From: Torreya grandis
Lineage: Eukaryota; Streptophyta; Pinopsida; Cupressales; Taxaceae
Length of the DNA stretch: 64,000 bases
Reading direction: 5' to 3'
Assembly: GCA_037957365.1 (NCBI GenBank)
Contig: JARHVA010006308.1
Coordinates: 810,001-874,000, forward strand
In this document: positions 21,601-34,849 of the stretch, piece after piece
Layout of the letters: each line of letters begins with the position of its first letter
Numbering within the stretch: the stretch's first letter is position 1
Made by a program: the position numbers and the translations under genes
The notes under the pieces: generated by a model
What the model was told of the DNA's origin: nothing
The model's database searches: none
The model's input: the letters and a program-made list of their open reading frames with translations, nothing else

Positions 21601-23400
21601 ACTATATTTATATTTATAATCAATTTGGGGGGAACATATATATAGAGAGTGGTAACCATAAACAATGAAAACATATGTTATATCATATTCAAATGTTTTT
21701 CACATACTAACTTTGACCAGTATATTTCATAATGTAAAATTCTTCAAAAATTAAAATACAAAGACTGAATCCTACATAAAATTTTATTAAGTTTTAGAAA
21801 ATATAAATAAATAAAATTAAAAAAATTGTGACTTTTGGAGTTTACTTGTAAAAAATATTTTAAAATTTTAATAACTCACTCAAATAAAATTATATAACTC
21901 CAAAAAATTTACCATATTTTCTAAAAATTATGACATGTTTGTAAAAAAAACCTTAAAATTTTAATAACTCACTCAAATAAAATCATATAACTCCAAAAAA
22001 AATTACCATATTTTCTTTGAGATATATTCATTTTTTAACATACAAACTATAAAAAAATGTAAAAATTTTAAATAAAAATACATATAATAATTAGAATAAA
22101 TAATGAAATGAATTCAATAACATGATTGATAATGATTTGGGAGATTATGCTTAACTATATTTATACACATAATTTGGATGAATTACTCCCTTTCTTTATA
22201 ATTAAATCTATCTAACTAAAAGTTAACAGCTAATAAATTAAATATAAAGGCTATATTCTCAACTTCATAACTTTAATATTCATTTAAAAATATATATTGT
22301 TAGAGGTGAATAGATTCTTCTAGTGTTTCTATATATTTTATTATTTTGTTTTTTTCATTTTTTAAAATAAAATTATCATAAATAATTACATTAAAAATAA
22401 TATAATAATAATAAAATTTTCATAACATAATGATAATATAATTTTTATATTATTAAAAAATAAAAACATATTTAAATTATTAAATTATAATAAAAACTTA
22501 CAATAAATTTATAACTCTAAAATTTACTTCAATTAATAAATCTTCACAATTTAAAGTTTTATATAATTATATTTATATATAAAAATTTTTAATTTTATAT
22601 AATTATATTAAATATTTTAATATTTATTTATTTACTATCATATAAATTTCAAATCATATAAGAATATAAGGTGGCATGTGACTTTCCCCTGTTTTATCAT
22701 ATTTAAAGAATTTCATAATATAAAAAACAATTTAATTATTTTATTTTTATTTTTCCTCTTTATTCAATAGTCCATGCATTGGGTTTCATCTTATTTATAT
22801 ATATATATATATATATGGAAAAAGTTAAATATAAATTATAATACTTTACAATTATTTTTAATAACTTTTAATCATTATTTTTTCACAATATAAATCTGGT
22901 TTTGGAAATATGAAATAATTTATTTAAGATATTTAAAATATATAATATTTTAAAAAAATAAAATATTAAAATAAAATATTATTTTAAAAATTAAGTCATA
23001 TATTTAATGTTCATTTATGTATTATTGTTTAATTGATAAACTATAATTAAATTTATTATGATAACTATTTTTTATTCAAAATTTAGTTGTAAATATAACA
23101 TTCACTTATTTAAACAATTAATAACTATTTATTTCACAAATAACTTTTTAATTATTAATCTATACACTGATTGAACGTGATTACGTCCTCTTCCTTAATA
23201 ATTATTATTTTTATAATATTCTTTAAAGTTATTTCTGATATTTCATTTTAGAATTATTTAATTCTTTATTTTAAAATTTATATTTTTGGCGTTGCAATTT
23301 TTTCTTTGTCGTGGAACATTTTATAATAAAAAGTCTATTAAATTTAATAAAGATAACTGACTGGAGATAATGAAAGATTTTTAATAGAAAAGTATTATAT
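21601..23400. other. AT-rich intergenic DNA
   Basis: Very AT-rich sequence with no credible gene. It contains a 93-base direct duplication (about 21848-22015, with AATAACTCACTCAAATAAAA at both copies) and a short TA repeat (22796-22816). The last 300 bases lie upstream of the gene at 23538. Confidence 0.7.
21848..22015. repeat. 93-base direct duplication
   Basis: Two adjacent copies share TTAATAACTCACTCAAATAA and TACCATATTTTCT, with a few base changes. Confidence 0.85.
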
Positions 23401-23423
23401 GAGAGATGAAGAGGTGCAACGGT

Positions 23424-23430
23424 TATATAA
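23424..23430 (+). promoter_or_regulatory. Putative TATA box of the unknown gene
   Basis: TATATAA lies 114 bases upstream of the ATG at 23538 in a GC-richer context. With transcription starting about 30 bases downstream, the leader would be about 80 bases. This favours the 23538 start over the ATG at 23406, which lies upstream of the box. Confidence 0.45.
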
Positions 23431-23537
23431 ACAAAATAAAAGCGGATAGGTGCAAAGTATATCAAAGAAGTGCTTCCAATTTGTGTCCGTTGTGTGGTAA
23501 AAGGCCTGCCTCCGTTTCATTAGGTAATGTGCTTGCG

Positions 23538-24263
23538 ATGGAGATGCCAACAAACAGTAAAAGCAAGCAAGGAGGGAATCCAGATGGGCCAACAAAACAA
23601 TTCCGAGGTTTGCCTGCCTCCCGAGTTATACGCCAAGATATAACCGAGAAGCCCTGGTATGAAGATCCCGACTTTGCAGGTGTTCCCACCATCCATGGTA
23701 TGAAAAAAGCTGAGAAGTGCCTTGGCGTCGAACTTGCACACGAGCGCGCAGCTGCAGCCCTGAGAAGAAGCCCTAGAATTAAGACTATAGAGGATTGCCA
23801 TTCTGAGGCAATAAACAATCCATGCTTACTGATTCAATTACCCCTCTTAGAAGGCGAGTCTGCAAAGCGCAAGAATGTTCAGAACATGGAGGAACAAGCC
23901 GCAGAAGAATCTCATTACAAACTGACAGTTGATAATTCATCTGGTTTCAGTGAATTGGATTCAAGCGCAGAAACAATTCCTTCGACACCTGGATTATGCG
24001 GTCATGCATTTTCCACTGGCCCACAAATTGACGCCATGGATAGCTATGATTCAAGTATAGAAGAATTCATAGTGAGAACTAAAGAAATAAAGGAGTATTA
24101 TGGGCTAGCATGTTTTGCGGATCTGCAAATGGAAGCGCAGAGGATAGAAAAGCTGCTGTCCGAGAGACTCGGAAAAGAAGAGGCAGACAAGAGTATTAAT
24201 AAGCAAAGAGCGAGAAGGGAGGCAAACAATATTAAACGCAGGGATGGAAAGAAACCAGCCTAA
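23538..24263 (+). CDS. Protein of unknown function (host gene, founder of local family)
   Basis: Open frame of 241 codons, GC-richer than its surroundings. The same frame is open back to an ATG at 23406, adding 44 residues with a CPLCGK motif. I prefer 23538 because a TATA box lies between the two ATGs and the context GCGATGG is strong. Visible parts: a polar N-terminus, then WYEDPDFAGVPTIHGMKKAE, an Arg/Ala-rich block ELAHERAAAALRRSPRIK, and an acidic middle with STPG. A likely helical region follows (EEFIVRTKEIKEYYGL, LQMEAQRIEKLLSERLGKEE), then a basic tail (KQRARREANNIKRR) that could be a nuclear signal. There is no signal peptide or membrane segment. I do not recognise the family. Two decayed relatives lie downstream. 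GCAG|GTGTTCCC at 23674-23685 looks like a former exon junction. Confidence 0.6.
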   Translation: MEMPTNSKSKQGGNPDGPTKQFRGLPASRVIRQDITEKPWYEDPDFAGVPTIHGMKKAEKCLGVELAHERAAAALRRSPRIKTIEDCHSEAINNPCLLIQLPLLEGESAKRKNVQNMEEQAAEESHYKLTVDNSSGFSELDSSAETIPSTPGLCGHAFSTGPQIDAMDSYDSSIEEFIVRTKEIKEYYGLACFADLQMEAQRIEKLLSERLGKEEADKSINKQRARREANNIKRRDGKKPA

Positions 24264-25250
24264 ACGCACGGGGAGGCCACCCAATACTCTCAAGGACACC
24301 AGCCATTTTTAATAGTATTAAAGATTAAGGTAGGAACCTCATGGGGTTATTTGTTTTTAAATTTGGTAAAAATGATTTTATGGAATTGGAAATGTATTAT
24401 TGTCGTATTTTTATTTTGGAAAATAAATGTTTAATATTCTATCTTTATAAATTGGAAAAAAAATAATATTAAAAATAATTATATTAAATCATATTTATTA
24501 AGATATTTGTTATTTATAAAATATTTAATTTTAAAGTGTTGAAAATAAAAAGAAAAAGAAATTATAACATTAAGTTTTGGGTTTAATTGATTGCACATCA
24601 TTTATACAAACAAATAAAATTATAAAAAGAGTTTTCAAGTATTTTAAATTTTACAATGTTTTATATTTAATATAGAAAAAAATAAGAAAAATATAGACCA
24701 TTTTATTTATTTGTGTTTGTGGAAGAGCCTAAATTCTTATAGGTTATAGTAGTCAATGGTTAAAGATTTTAGATAATATTTTTGTACATTATTTTATGTG
24801 AATTTTTATAATATCAATTGTAATATTCTCCAATCTACTTATAATATGTATTTTTGAGGGTTGTTCTTTATTTTATTTTTATAAATATAAAATTTAACTT
24901 TGACTCTCTCAAATATTTTATTATACATTTGAAAAAAATCAATTTATATTATTCAAAAGTTGATAATATATTTAGATTCTTATAATTAAAAGAAAACATT
25001 AATAAAATCGAACTCTCCAAAAATACTTACTCCCATTCTATAGATTGAAAAAGTAATATACTCTCTTAATTTATTAAATTATATTAATTGTAAAAATATT
25101 TTCCTTCTTATTTTAAAGAACAAAAAATTTATATTTAAAATTATTTTATTTTTTCTAATTTCCTATTAACCTTTATAATTTTGACTGCTCCTTTCTTCTT
25201 TTCATACCCTTTCTTCCGAAATCTCTTTTTTTTTTAATCTGACAATGTAA
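24264..25250. repeat. 3' flank of the unknown gene, shared with its pseudogene copies
   Basis: AT-rich, no gene. Segments are related to the DNA after both pseudogenes. AATTTGGTAAAAATG with GAAATTGGAAATGTATT near 24360-24390 recurs near 34210-34250. The stretch about 25060-25250 is related to 37120-37260 and 39240-39490. It therefore belongs to a duplicated host unit. Confidence 0.6.
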
Positions 25251-25419
25251 CTTCCCACACATAAATTTGATTTTTTTCTCTATCATAGTTCATCTTACAC
25301 CTTTAATTTATACTTTTTCTCTATAAATGTGTTTCTCAGATTTGTCTTTTCTTATCCTCTATTATTATTTTTTTAATATTTTTCCTCTTCACACTTACTT
25401 TCTCTTTTATATTAAATGT

Positions 25420-26295
25420 CACTTTAATTTGTTTTATGGGATGGTACCCAATAATAACCTTCATACCTATTTTATTTATATTGATCAACAAGCCTATTAT
25501 CATAGACAATAGTTTTGTGCATAAGTAAAGATGTGTTTATACTTGTAAAAGTGCTCTATCCACAAGGATTTTATGGATAAAAATAATTTTCTTTAAATAT
25601 GAATGATTTTGGATTAGTTTTAATGTTTAGTTTATTAAAAAAATTATAGAATTGTCACATCCATTAATTTTTCTTATCATTTATAATTTTAAAATAAGTT
25701 TTTAATAAAAAAATTAATTTAATAATATTTAAAATATATTAAAAAATATCACATCATCAAAAATAAAGAATCTTATGACTAATGTTTCAATTTACAAAGG
25801 TTACAAAATTATATAGTCACAATTCCATATTGCATCTCTATATTTGAATGTTTTGTAGGCACTTCAAATTAATTTAATTTTCATATTGGCTACAAACTCC
25901 ATGTTCATAGAGACATATCTCTCTCTCAAATTTAAAACTATCACATTATAAATGAGACTAATCTTGAAGAATAGATTAATGTAAAATAATAGGCATAAAA
26001 TTTAAGAATATATGAAAAAGACATCATTAGCATACACTTAGACATCATCACAAGGTACTTAGTTAATGGGTTGATGGGTAGTGAAGACTTTCAAATTTAC
26101 TCTCATGTTCATAAGACTATAAATTTTATTAACCTAAATAAGTACTCATAGACCCCAAAAAGTTCACGTAGTGCCTTTTTTCAAGACCGCCTTCCATAAA
26201 CTCTTAAGTAGTTGTGATCATAGAAACATAAGATTGTGACAAGTGTCACAATCATAACATGTTAACATATCACAAGTCAATGGTGGGGTAACAAT

Positions 26296-26376
<81 letters not shown>

Positions 26377-29080
26377 TGAAAAGGCTTGGATATGTGATTG
26401 ACTTATAAAATGTATTTAATACGTCACAAAGGCTATGATCTCAATTTTATTCGATAGGGAAATACTAGTTGACAAGGAGCATTTAATCATATTAAATAGA
26501 GGCCCTAAGATCATGCCCCATGAAAAAGTTGTATGGAGTAGTAGTCACAATTTTAAATTAGTCACAACGCAATGTCAAACCATAATTGACTTCAATAGTA
26601 TATAAGTTCAAGTTCGGTTCACCATTTGAAACATTCTTAGTCTCATTGGAAATATGGGAATGAAATATTTCAATCAGTAGTTTTACATGTTATAAAATAT
26701 ATTTTTAATAAATATGTTCATGAGGGAAAGATCAAGAAGCCATTTGTGTGACAATTGAATTATTTTTTGGTCTAATGTGACAATTATGAGGTAGTCAGAG
26801 AAGAGGTTTCCATAAGTAAAATTAAGGTTTAAAATTAGAGTTAGGAATAAAACCTGAATAAAGAAAGAGATAAAAATAGAGTATAGAGAGAATAGAGTAG
26901 CAAAGATATAGTCATTGTCAATGTAGATATTTTAATGTTTGATTTCATTAAAAAAGAATAAATCTTTTATATTGTATGACTATGGATACACAACCAAGGG
27001 CATCCAGTAATCTATAAAATTTATTATGAATGCACCACATCATCATGAAGAAGAGGTTTTGAATATTGTTGAGTGTTTTATTTGTTTTATAAAAATATGG
27101 TAAATAGGGAAATAAATTCTAAATATGAGAAATTGCTATGTAGGTTTATAATATATAAAATAAGTATAAATTAAGCATTTCTAAATTGAAAATTACTAAT
27201 TATATAAATGTGCTAAAAAGGGAAAGTGAAGAAGAAGAATAACATAGTTGAAAAATAGATATATAGTTTTGTGATTGTGATCGTATAATTAATTATATAG
27301 GGCTTTGAGGGGTCATTATGAGTTAGGTATAGGCCTTATATTTCTCTATGGATAAAGCCACAATAATTGGACAAGGGTTACATTGGCATCTATAAAGTGC
27401 TTTAGCATGAAATTAGTTTTTTTATTTTTTGTGAAAACATGGGTCTGTGTAACTTCACATGTTGTTCCTGAAAGTGTGATAATATCTATTAAATTCACTA
27501 CAAAAGTCATTTTTTACCTTCTTATTCACTTTAAACCCTAGATCAATAGATCATGAAGAGTAAATAAAATCAAAGTGAAAAAGGTATGATTGTTTGAAGT
27601 TGTGCTTCACATAAAAACTAGGTGTGTATGATGCCTACATACCAATATTTTGGTGAGGGATCAAACTCCATTAGTTGTCTCATGTTACAATTATATGTGA
27701 AATATGAATGTAATGTTAGATGTTGGTCCAATCCTACTTTAATTATGTGATTCAACATTGAATTATGACTTTAAGAGTATATCTAGACTTATCTCAAGGT
27801 TTCTAAGTGATTTTATCTCAATATGTCGTAATAGATTCTAGTGATTTTTAATCATATGAGTCTATAGTGAATAACTACTAGAAAATTAAGGTTTTATAGT
27901 GATCATTTTTTAATTCCTTTAAATACATACTTTAAAAGTGCAAGAAGACTTGCCTAGTGAATTGCAATTTGAATTTGATAAAATATATGTTATCTAGTGG
28001 TAGGACGTGGCCAGATGATTAAGATAGTATTGGTGAGTGGGATAGTGATGAAGGCTTGGCCTTATCTAAATAATAGATATAGCTAAACTAAATGTGTGAA
28101 TCTGTCTAATAATTATTATAGGATGATTGGAGTGGTGAATACCAATATTTAAATTTGAATTCAACTTAAATTGAAACATTCGTTTGCATTTGTGTGAAGT
28201 AAAGATGGTCAAGGACATTGGAAGTAGATGTTAGATAAATGTGTACAGTGAATGGTCACAAGTAAATTATTTTTTCAATAAATTTTAATTTATTTGTTTA
28301 TATATTTCTACATTATTATTGGTGGAAAATAATGGAGGGAATATTACAATAGAGAAGAGGTGTTATGTAGAAAGTGTCAAGATATTCTTTATAGTCAACG
28401 TGAGTTTTGTTTTAGGTGTTAGGAAGGTTTTTAATTAAATAAGAGACATATAATCAAGTATGAGATCTATTTTTGTGTGAGTTTTAAGTTTTAAAAATAA
28501 GCTTTCATGTGTTGTGGGTGAAACAAATTATTATAAGGAAATAAAGTTTTATGAAATAGGGAGGATAAATTTTGTTTTAGTCTAGTGAAAATTATGGAAA
28601 ATAATCCTAATTATGTCAAAGTAGGTTGTGGAATATAAAATTGTGTGTAAGAGAGGATACATTTATTTCAAGTTTGTGAGAAGTATTTCAATCATGAAAA
28701 AAGTTGTGAAGGTCACATTCTTGTTTGATTCCAATGCAATGTGTGGAAGAGAAGCCTTCTTGAATAAGTCATAAGTTGTAATAAATAAGTATTTTTTATG
28801 AAGAATAAATGACATACATGAGAAGAACATGTATGAGTGGAATACCTAAACAATATGGTTAAGGATATCCAATTGAGATTGGATGTGATGGAGAAATGAC
28901 AAATAAATAAGAAGAGTCATGGAATATTCAAAATGAGTGTCTTGAAGACACCTACCAAGAAGATATAAGAAATAATGATGAATATGGTGTCAAGGATGGA
29001 TTTCATAGGTAACGGAGTTCTTAGTAAAGGGAAAAAAATATATGTAAGTCAAAATAGAACAAATACATAATTCTTTTACT
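25420..29080. repeat. Host tandem unit, copy A (downstream part)
   Basis: Non-coding sequence related in order to other parts of the window. 25420-25900 matches the spacer at 40573-41430. 26000-26290 matches 53640-53910 and 31440-31730 (shared ACAAGTGTCACAATCA-like and AAGTCAATGGTGG words). 26450-26790 matches 59700-60020 (GGGATCAAGAAG context), and 28590-29000 matches 60550-60990 (AATTGAGATTGGATGT and ATGGTGTCAAGGATGGAT versions). Many substitutions show that the copies are old. Confidence 0.6.
26299..26374. repeat. (TA)38 microsatellite
   Basis: Uninterrupted TA repeat inside the host tandem unit. It is absent from the related positions near 31735 and 53910. Confidence 0.97.
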
Positions 29081-31190
29081 AAGAGAATATTATAGTAAAT
29101 AATTTATAAACTGGTTAATATACACTTAAAGTCTTCTCAAAAAATAGGTTATTATTTACCCAAAAAAAGTGAATGATGCATGAACTAGAATGTGTTGTAG
29201 TGTAGCTAAGTGTTTGAAATGTCTATAAAAGATAAAACTAAAAGATGGAAAGAAGAAAGTGAGATATTTGGAAAACATGTGTTCCAAAATGTTAAAGCAT
29301 ATTATGCATCATAAATTTAAAAAGTAATGTTGAGAAGAGATTAAAAATATGGGTCTTAATAAAATAAATAAAATGATTGACTTAAGAGATAATAAGAAAA
29401 TAATTTTCATGATGAGCAACACAACTTTTTTGAAAAATAATAAGAAGTGTGTGAATTCGAAACATATTTTCCTATATAAAAATATAGATAAAATATCCAC
29501 AAAATCAAATATAGAAGTAGATTTTTTATAAGGTAACCCAAGTTTGTTATAGTTAATGAAAAGAGTACAAAAAATTGTGAATGAAGAAGATTAAGAATAC
29601 GCAATTCTTTTTAGCCTATATAACATGATATGTTTTTTAATAATGAATGAAGAAAATTAAATTTAAACTATACTGTTTAAAAGAGCTAGATATACACTCA
29701 CCCAAAAAAAATGATAAGGGTAATGTTGAAAACCTTTTTTTATAACATTTATTTGTGTGTGGGTCTAAAGGAATGCATAGAATGCGAGAGAAGAAAAAGG
29801 TGAGAATATTACGGAAATTGATTAAGAAAATTTCTCTACGTATCATCCATGGGGAATGAAGGTAAGATGAGAAAAATACTCTCCATATTGAGATAGGGAT
29901 ATATAATGAAAAAAAAACGTGAAAAGTATTTAATGTGTTAAGAGGAGATGATCTAAAAAGCCTTTAGACAACAACAACAGAAGTATCATGTCACCAAAGT
30001 CGCATAGATGATTATGATCCAGGATTGGAGTTTTTTTAAAGCAAAGCATACAAGAGAGTACACGAATGTGGTGTTCCACAACCACATGAATAATGAATAT
30101 TTGAAGTTTAAAGTCAAAAAAATATGCTCTCAAGGAGAAATGTGAAGAGGATCAAGTGATTCATATATTACCATTACAAGTAAGAATTCAATCAGAAAGA
30201 ATCTAATGAAAATAAAATAAGGAGTTCAAAATTTGAAGAGGAGTTGTCACAAGAATATATAAATGTTTTTACGAGGAACAAATATAATGGCAGGGGCCTT
30301 TATAAGTCCATGTTTTATGAGAATCAACATAATAATATAAAAAAAATTGGTGACAGAGGAAACACATATGTTGGCTGTTAACTTTCATGTTTTAATTTTT
30401 TTATTTACTTAATCAATGTGAAGGTAAAGATATGGAAATAAAGGAGGATTTTAATGAGGCATTTTAAAATGACTACAGTGAGACACTTGAGTTCATAAGT
30501 TGGGAAGATGTATATAAATAATAAGATATTATTAAGATTAGAAAATAATGAAGGCACAAGCGAGATGATTTTGGAAAGATGAGTAGAGGCTAGTAAAGGA
30601 TGGAAGAAGTGATGAACATAGAGTTGAAAATAAAAGAGAGTGACAGAGGGAAGAGTAAAAATATAGGCTTTAGGATGAGGTGGTCATAAGTTAGTGGGTT
30701 TAATCCCACAAGACAACGTAAGATTCAATAAATAACATTTTAGTGTAAATGATCAGATGAAGATTCTTTCAATCTCTTAGGAATATGGAACAAGAAGAAA
30801 ATGACCAATTGGTAGACTTGGATGGACTATGACCAAATAGTGGATAAAATGAATAACAATGTTTGATGGATAAAAACAAACTATGATGGGTATAATCCCA
30901 TAAAATAAAAAGTATTGAGTAAAGATAAGAAAGAAAAAATTAAATTGAAATTAATTATAAGTTGGAAGTGAAATAAAAAATATATAAAATCAACTAAAAT
31001 ATTTGATGTGTTGAAAGAAAATGCCATGATCATTATCCTAAATGATTAACATAATATTCTTACCACTTATTCTATCCATGCATAAATAAGATCTCACGTC
31101 TTATTTACTTTATGTATTTAACACAAGAGCATCTAAAGAATATTGAAAATCTTGTATCACCAAACAAACAAATAAATTTTTTTAATGATA
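29081..31190. other. AT-rich intergenic DNA, purine-rich plus strand
   Basis: The plus strand is rich in A and G (many GAAGAAG and AGAGAAG runs). Short open frames on both strands are low in complexity and match nothing I recognise. No gene is called. Confidence 0.6.
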
Positions 31191-31199
31191 GGATCACAT

Positions 31200-32060
31200 G
31201 ATCACATTATCATGCAACAATTATAAATTCGAATATCTCTTCTACCACTTAATATTGCTAAGTTTTGATAGTGGCAACAATATCCATGTTCAATGGAGAC
31301 ACTAACATACACATACTATATATATGGATTCACGTTGATCTCAAACTTCAAATTCCCAAATTATAAGCAATCGTGACTAAGTCTTAGTTAAAAGTTGATG
31401 TGAAACAATGGGCAATAAATTTAGTAATGCGTGAACAATACATCTCCAGCATAAATGTGGCAGCATCACATGGTACCTAGTTCATGGGATGATAGGTTAA
31501 TAGGACATGATGTCTGTCAAATCTATTTTCATGTTCACAAGAGCATGGAATCTATTACCATCAATAAGCATTCTTGGACTGTTAAAAGTTCATCGTGTGA
31601 CTTTTATCTCAGGTTCATCTTACATATTCTTAAGCGGTTGTGTGATTCAACGAGCTTGGGATTTTAACAAGTGTGGCAATCACAACGTACTACCGAGTCC
31701 CAAGTCAATGGTGGTGTCACAACATTGGATAGATACATGATCACATTTATGTGGAATAATTTTATTCACATGTCTATAGATACAAAAATAAGCTGTAGTG
31801 AAAAGGGTTAAATACATGACCAATTTTTAAAGTGGATATAAGAATTCATAGTGGAAATGGCCTCAGTTTTCTCCCACAAGCAAATAATTGGATCATAAGG
31901 ATTATTTGAGACCTTTAAGTGGAGGCTCGAAGATGATTTCATGTTGTACAGTCATGTGAAATGATAGTTACATTTTTAAATTGATTACAAATTAGTGCTA
32001 CAACAAAATATATTTTTAAAGGTAATAACTTTTAATTGGGATCACTATTTATGATATTAT
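31200..32060. repeat. Host tandem unit, copy B' (downstream part)
   Basis: Related to 25800-26640. Shared landmarks are GTTCAATGGAGACA-type sequence, the 'ACATGGTACCTAGTTCATGGG' type segment at about 31470, TCTTAAGCGGTTGTG and AAGTCAATGGTGGTG. It lies upstream of the decayed paralogue at 33.55 kb, as expected for tandem units. Confidence 0.6.
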
Positions 32061-33540
32061 TAATCTTGTAGGAAATTTATAAATAATATTTTTAAATTAA
32101 AAGTGTTTATGAATCATAAAATAGCTTATGAATTATATAGTATTATTTTAGACACAAATTTAATCTTGCATCGCTTTAATTAACTAAGACAATTATTGAG
32201 AGAGAATTATAGTGCATGGAAGTTCAAAGTTATAAGATGATCTTTCTAACTATAATAATAAACACAAGGCTCTTGAATGAAACTTTGAAGAAAACAAAAC
32301 CTAGATTGGCACATATGTATAGAACCCTATATAGATCAATAGTAACCCAAACTATCATGCAGGACCTTGTCAATTGAATGGGCACTGCATGGAATTTTTA
32401 TAGAGTTGTGAATCTATTTGACAAGATACGTACTATGTACAAAACATTTGAAAAAAATAGGTTGAAATTTTGTAAAATAATTCATGTATATTCTATTAAA
32501 TCAATTACTCGAGATTTTGGTAACATGATTGTACAAAGATGTATATCTATCCAACCTAGATCCAATTAAACTAATGATAAATTAACTACTGGGTGTTTGT
32601 AGTTAATAAATTGGGTGAGAATTAATACATAAAACCAATTCAAAGGCCTATAAATAAGGGTGTTGAGGTTCATTTTCAAGAAGGAAAAGGAAGCCTTAGA
32701 AAAACTTTGATAAAATTTACAGACTAAGAATAAGTTAACATATGGATCCAAACTTGTGGACTTAATAGCCTTGAATTGAAATCTATGAATTCCATGGTCT
32801 TAATATTTTATCATACCTTGTATCCAATGCAAAGGAAACGTATGTAGCTCTGTTTTCACTAATAGTTAACTTTTAATATTTTAACCCCATTGTGGAAGTG
32901 TGTATCTAATGACTGAGTGAGAGAGTATCACATGGTTACATGGTTAGGATTATTTTAATTGAGAAAACATAACATAAATGTACCAAAATAATTTTATTAC
33001 AAGGAGTTATTATGAAATGTTTACATTTAAATTTCAATACGTATTTGAGTAGTTTTTATTGTTTTTTTATTTTTATTTTTTATGATGGTCAACTTGACTC
33101 TATAATATAATGGAAATGGCAACGCTATACGATAATCCACTTTAAACAAATTATAAATATGATGTACATGGGCATGAGATATAAATTAATTAACTTGTTT
33201 TAATTATTAATTTTTACTGTAATTAGTTAAAGTCATAAAATGACATTATACAGAAGATTAGTTATAAAGAGTTAGGCATTTTGGTTCATTTAGTTAATTA
33301 TTTTAAAAATAAATTTCATATTTTAAATATGAATTTAAAGGTGTATTTAATATTTTAAAATATTTAAATAATATGTGGAAATAATATACTCAAATTAAAA
33401 TTAGTTTTATATTAATTTGGTGAAACTGATAATTTTCTCACTTCTTTGTGGATAAAAAGACTGTACAAAATAGAAATTTTGGATTATTTGGATTGGATAT
33501 TCTTATTTTTTTGTATATTCTGAATGTTTTGGATACATGA
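32061..33540. other. AT-rich intergenic DNA
   Basis: No gene, repeat or element could be supported. The last 45 bases before 33553 form a T-rich tract ending in TTTTTTAG. Confidence 0.6.
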
Positions 33541-33552
33541 TTGACTTTTTTA

Positions 33553-34270
33553 GGTGTTCCCATTATCGATGGTATGGGTAAAAAAAGTTGAGCACCACCC
33601 TGGCATAAAATTGTCAAGAGAGTGCACCATTGCAGCCTTAAGAAGCCCTAGAATGAAGACTAGAGGACTATTCAAGGCATTAAACCATTCATTCTTACTT
33701 TGATAATTATCCCTCTTTGAATGGGAATCTATAAAGTGAATGCTAGATCAAAACATAGAGAAATAAGCATTAGAAGAATCTCAATTAAGAGTGAAAATTG
33801 TTAATGTACTTGGTTCGAGTGACTTGGATTCAAGTGTGAAAAAAATTCTTGTGACACCAAGTTTTTATAGGAATGGATGTTCCAATTTCCCATAAATTAA
33901 TTCCATGAATTGGTATGATTCAAGTACGTAAGAATGTATATTGAAAACTAAACAAATAAGTATTATGAACTAGTGTGTATTGTTGAGAACTAAACAAATA
34001 AATAAGTATTATGAACTAATGTGTATTGTTCATCTACAAATAGAAGCACAAATAATAAAGAAGGTATTTTATGAGATATGGAAACATCTAGATGCCAACA
34101 TTTTGGAACAATATTTAACTAATAATATTTTTTCTTGAAATGCTTTTAAATATGGGCAAACGATAGTATCAACCCTAATGCGTCAAAGACTAGAGGCTAT
34201 TACCCAAGATAAATTTGGTAAAAAAATGGTAAATAGAGTATGAAATTGGAAATGTATTGTTACCACACTT
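33553..34270 (+). pseudogene. Decayed paralogue B of the unknown gene
   Basis: Similarity to the 23538-24263 gene begins at GGTGTTCCC (33553) and runs through the stop region. Translated pieces resemble the VPTIHGMKKAE and AAALRRSPRIKT segments of the founder. The DNA shares GCAGCC(C)TGAGAAG-type and GACTTGGATTCAAG words. Frameshifts, stops and deletions are frequent. The part coding for the first 45 or so residues is absent. Upstream is GACTTTTTTAG, so the break coincides with a possible 3' splice site. Similarity continues into the 3' flank (GGTAAAAAAATGG, GAAATTGGAAATGTATT). Confidence 0.75.
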
Positions 34271-34849
34271 TTATCAAACTAATTTTGAGAGAACAAATAT
34301 TCAATATTGTATTCCTAAAAAATATAATATTTAATTATTTAAAAAAATAAACATATTTATGTTTGCGACTCGTACAATACTAAAGAGTAAAATGCATTGA
34401 AATGTTTTATAACATTCAAATATTATTCCCAATATTTTTGTTCCAACTGAATGCACCTTGTATATACAAGTTAAAAAAATTGAAAATGGAATTTTGAAGT
34501 ATTTGAAAGTTCTATGGTGTTTTGTACTTGGATATAAAAATATTCCAAGGGAAGTATACATGGGTCTATTCATTTTGGAAGTAGAAAAGTGCAATTTTTT
34601 ATATATATATAACATAATTTAACATTTTAATATATTTTTTATATTAATTTTTCTAATGTAAAAGGTATATACAGTAATATTTTAACAATGGAATGTATCA
34701 GACAAATATAAATATATAATAGAGAGAGAGTAATACTCCCAAATGTACAAAAAAAATTACTGTCAACATTTATTTTTAGTGATTGTCCTTAATTAATTTA
34801 TTGTAAATGTTAAACTTATCATTTACTCTTTATTATTTGATAGAATTAA

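Noticed and set aside
29309..30133. Several 60-70 codon minus-strand frames
   Set aside because: They are Phe/Leu/Ile-rich by-products of purine-rich plus-strand DNA.
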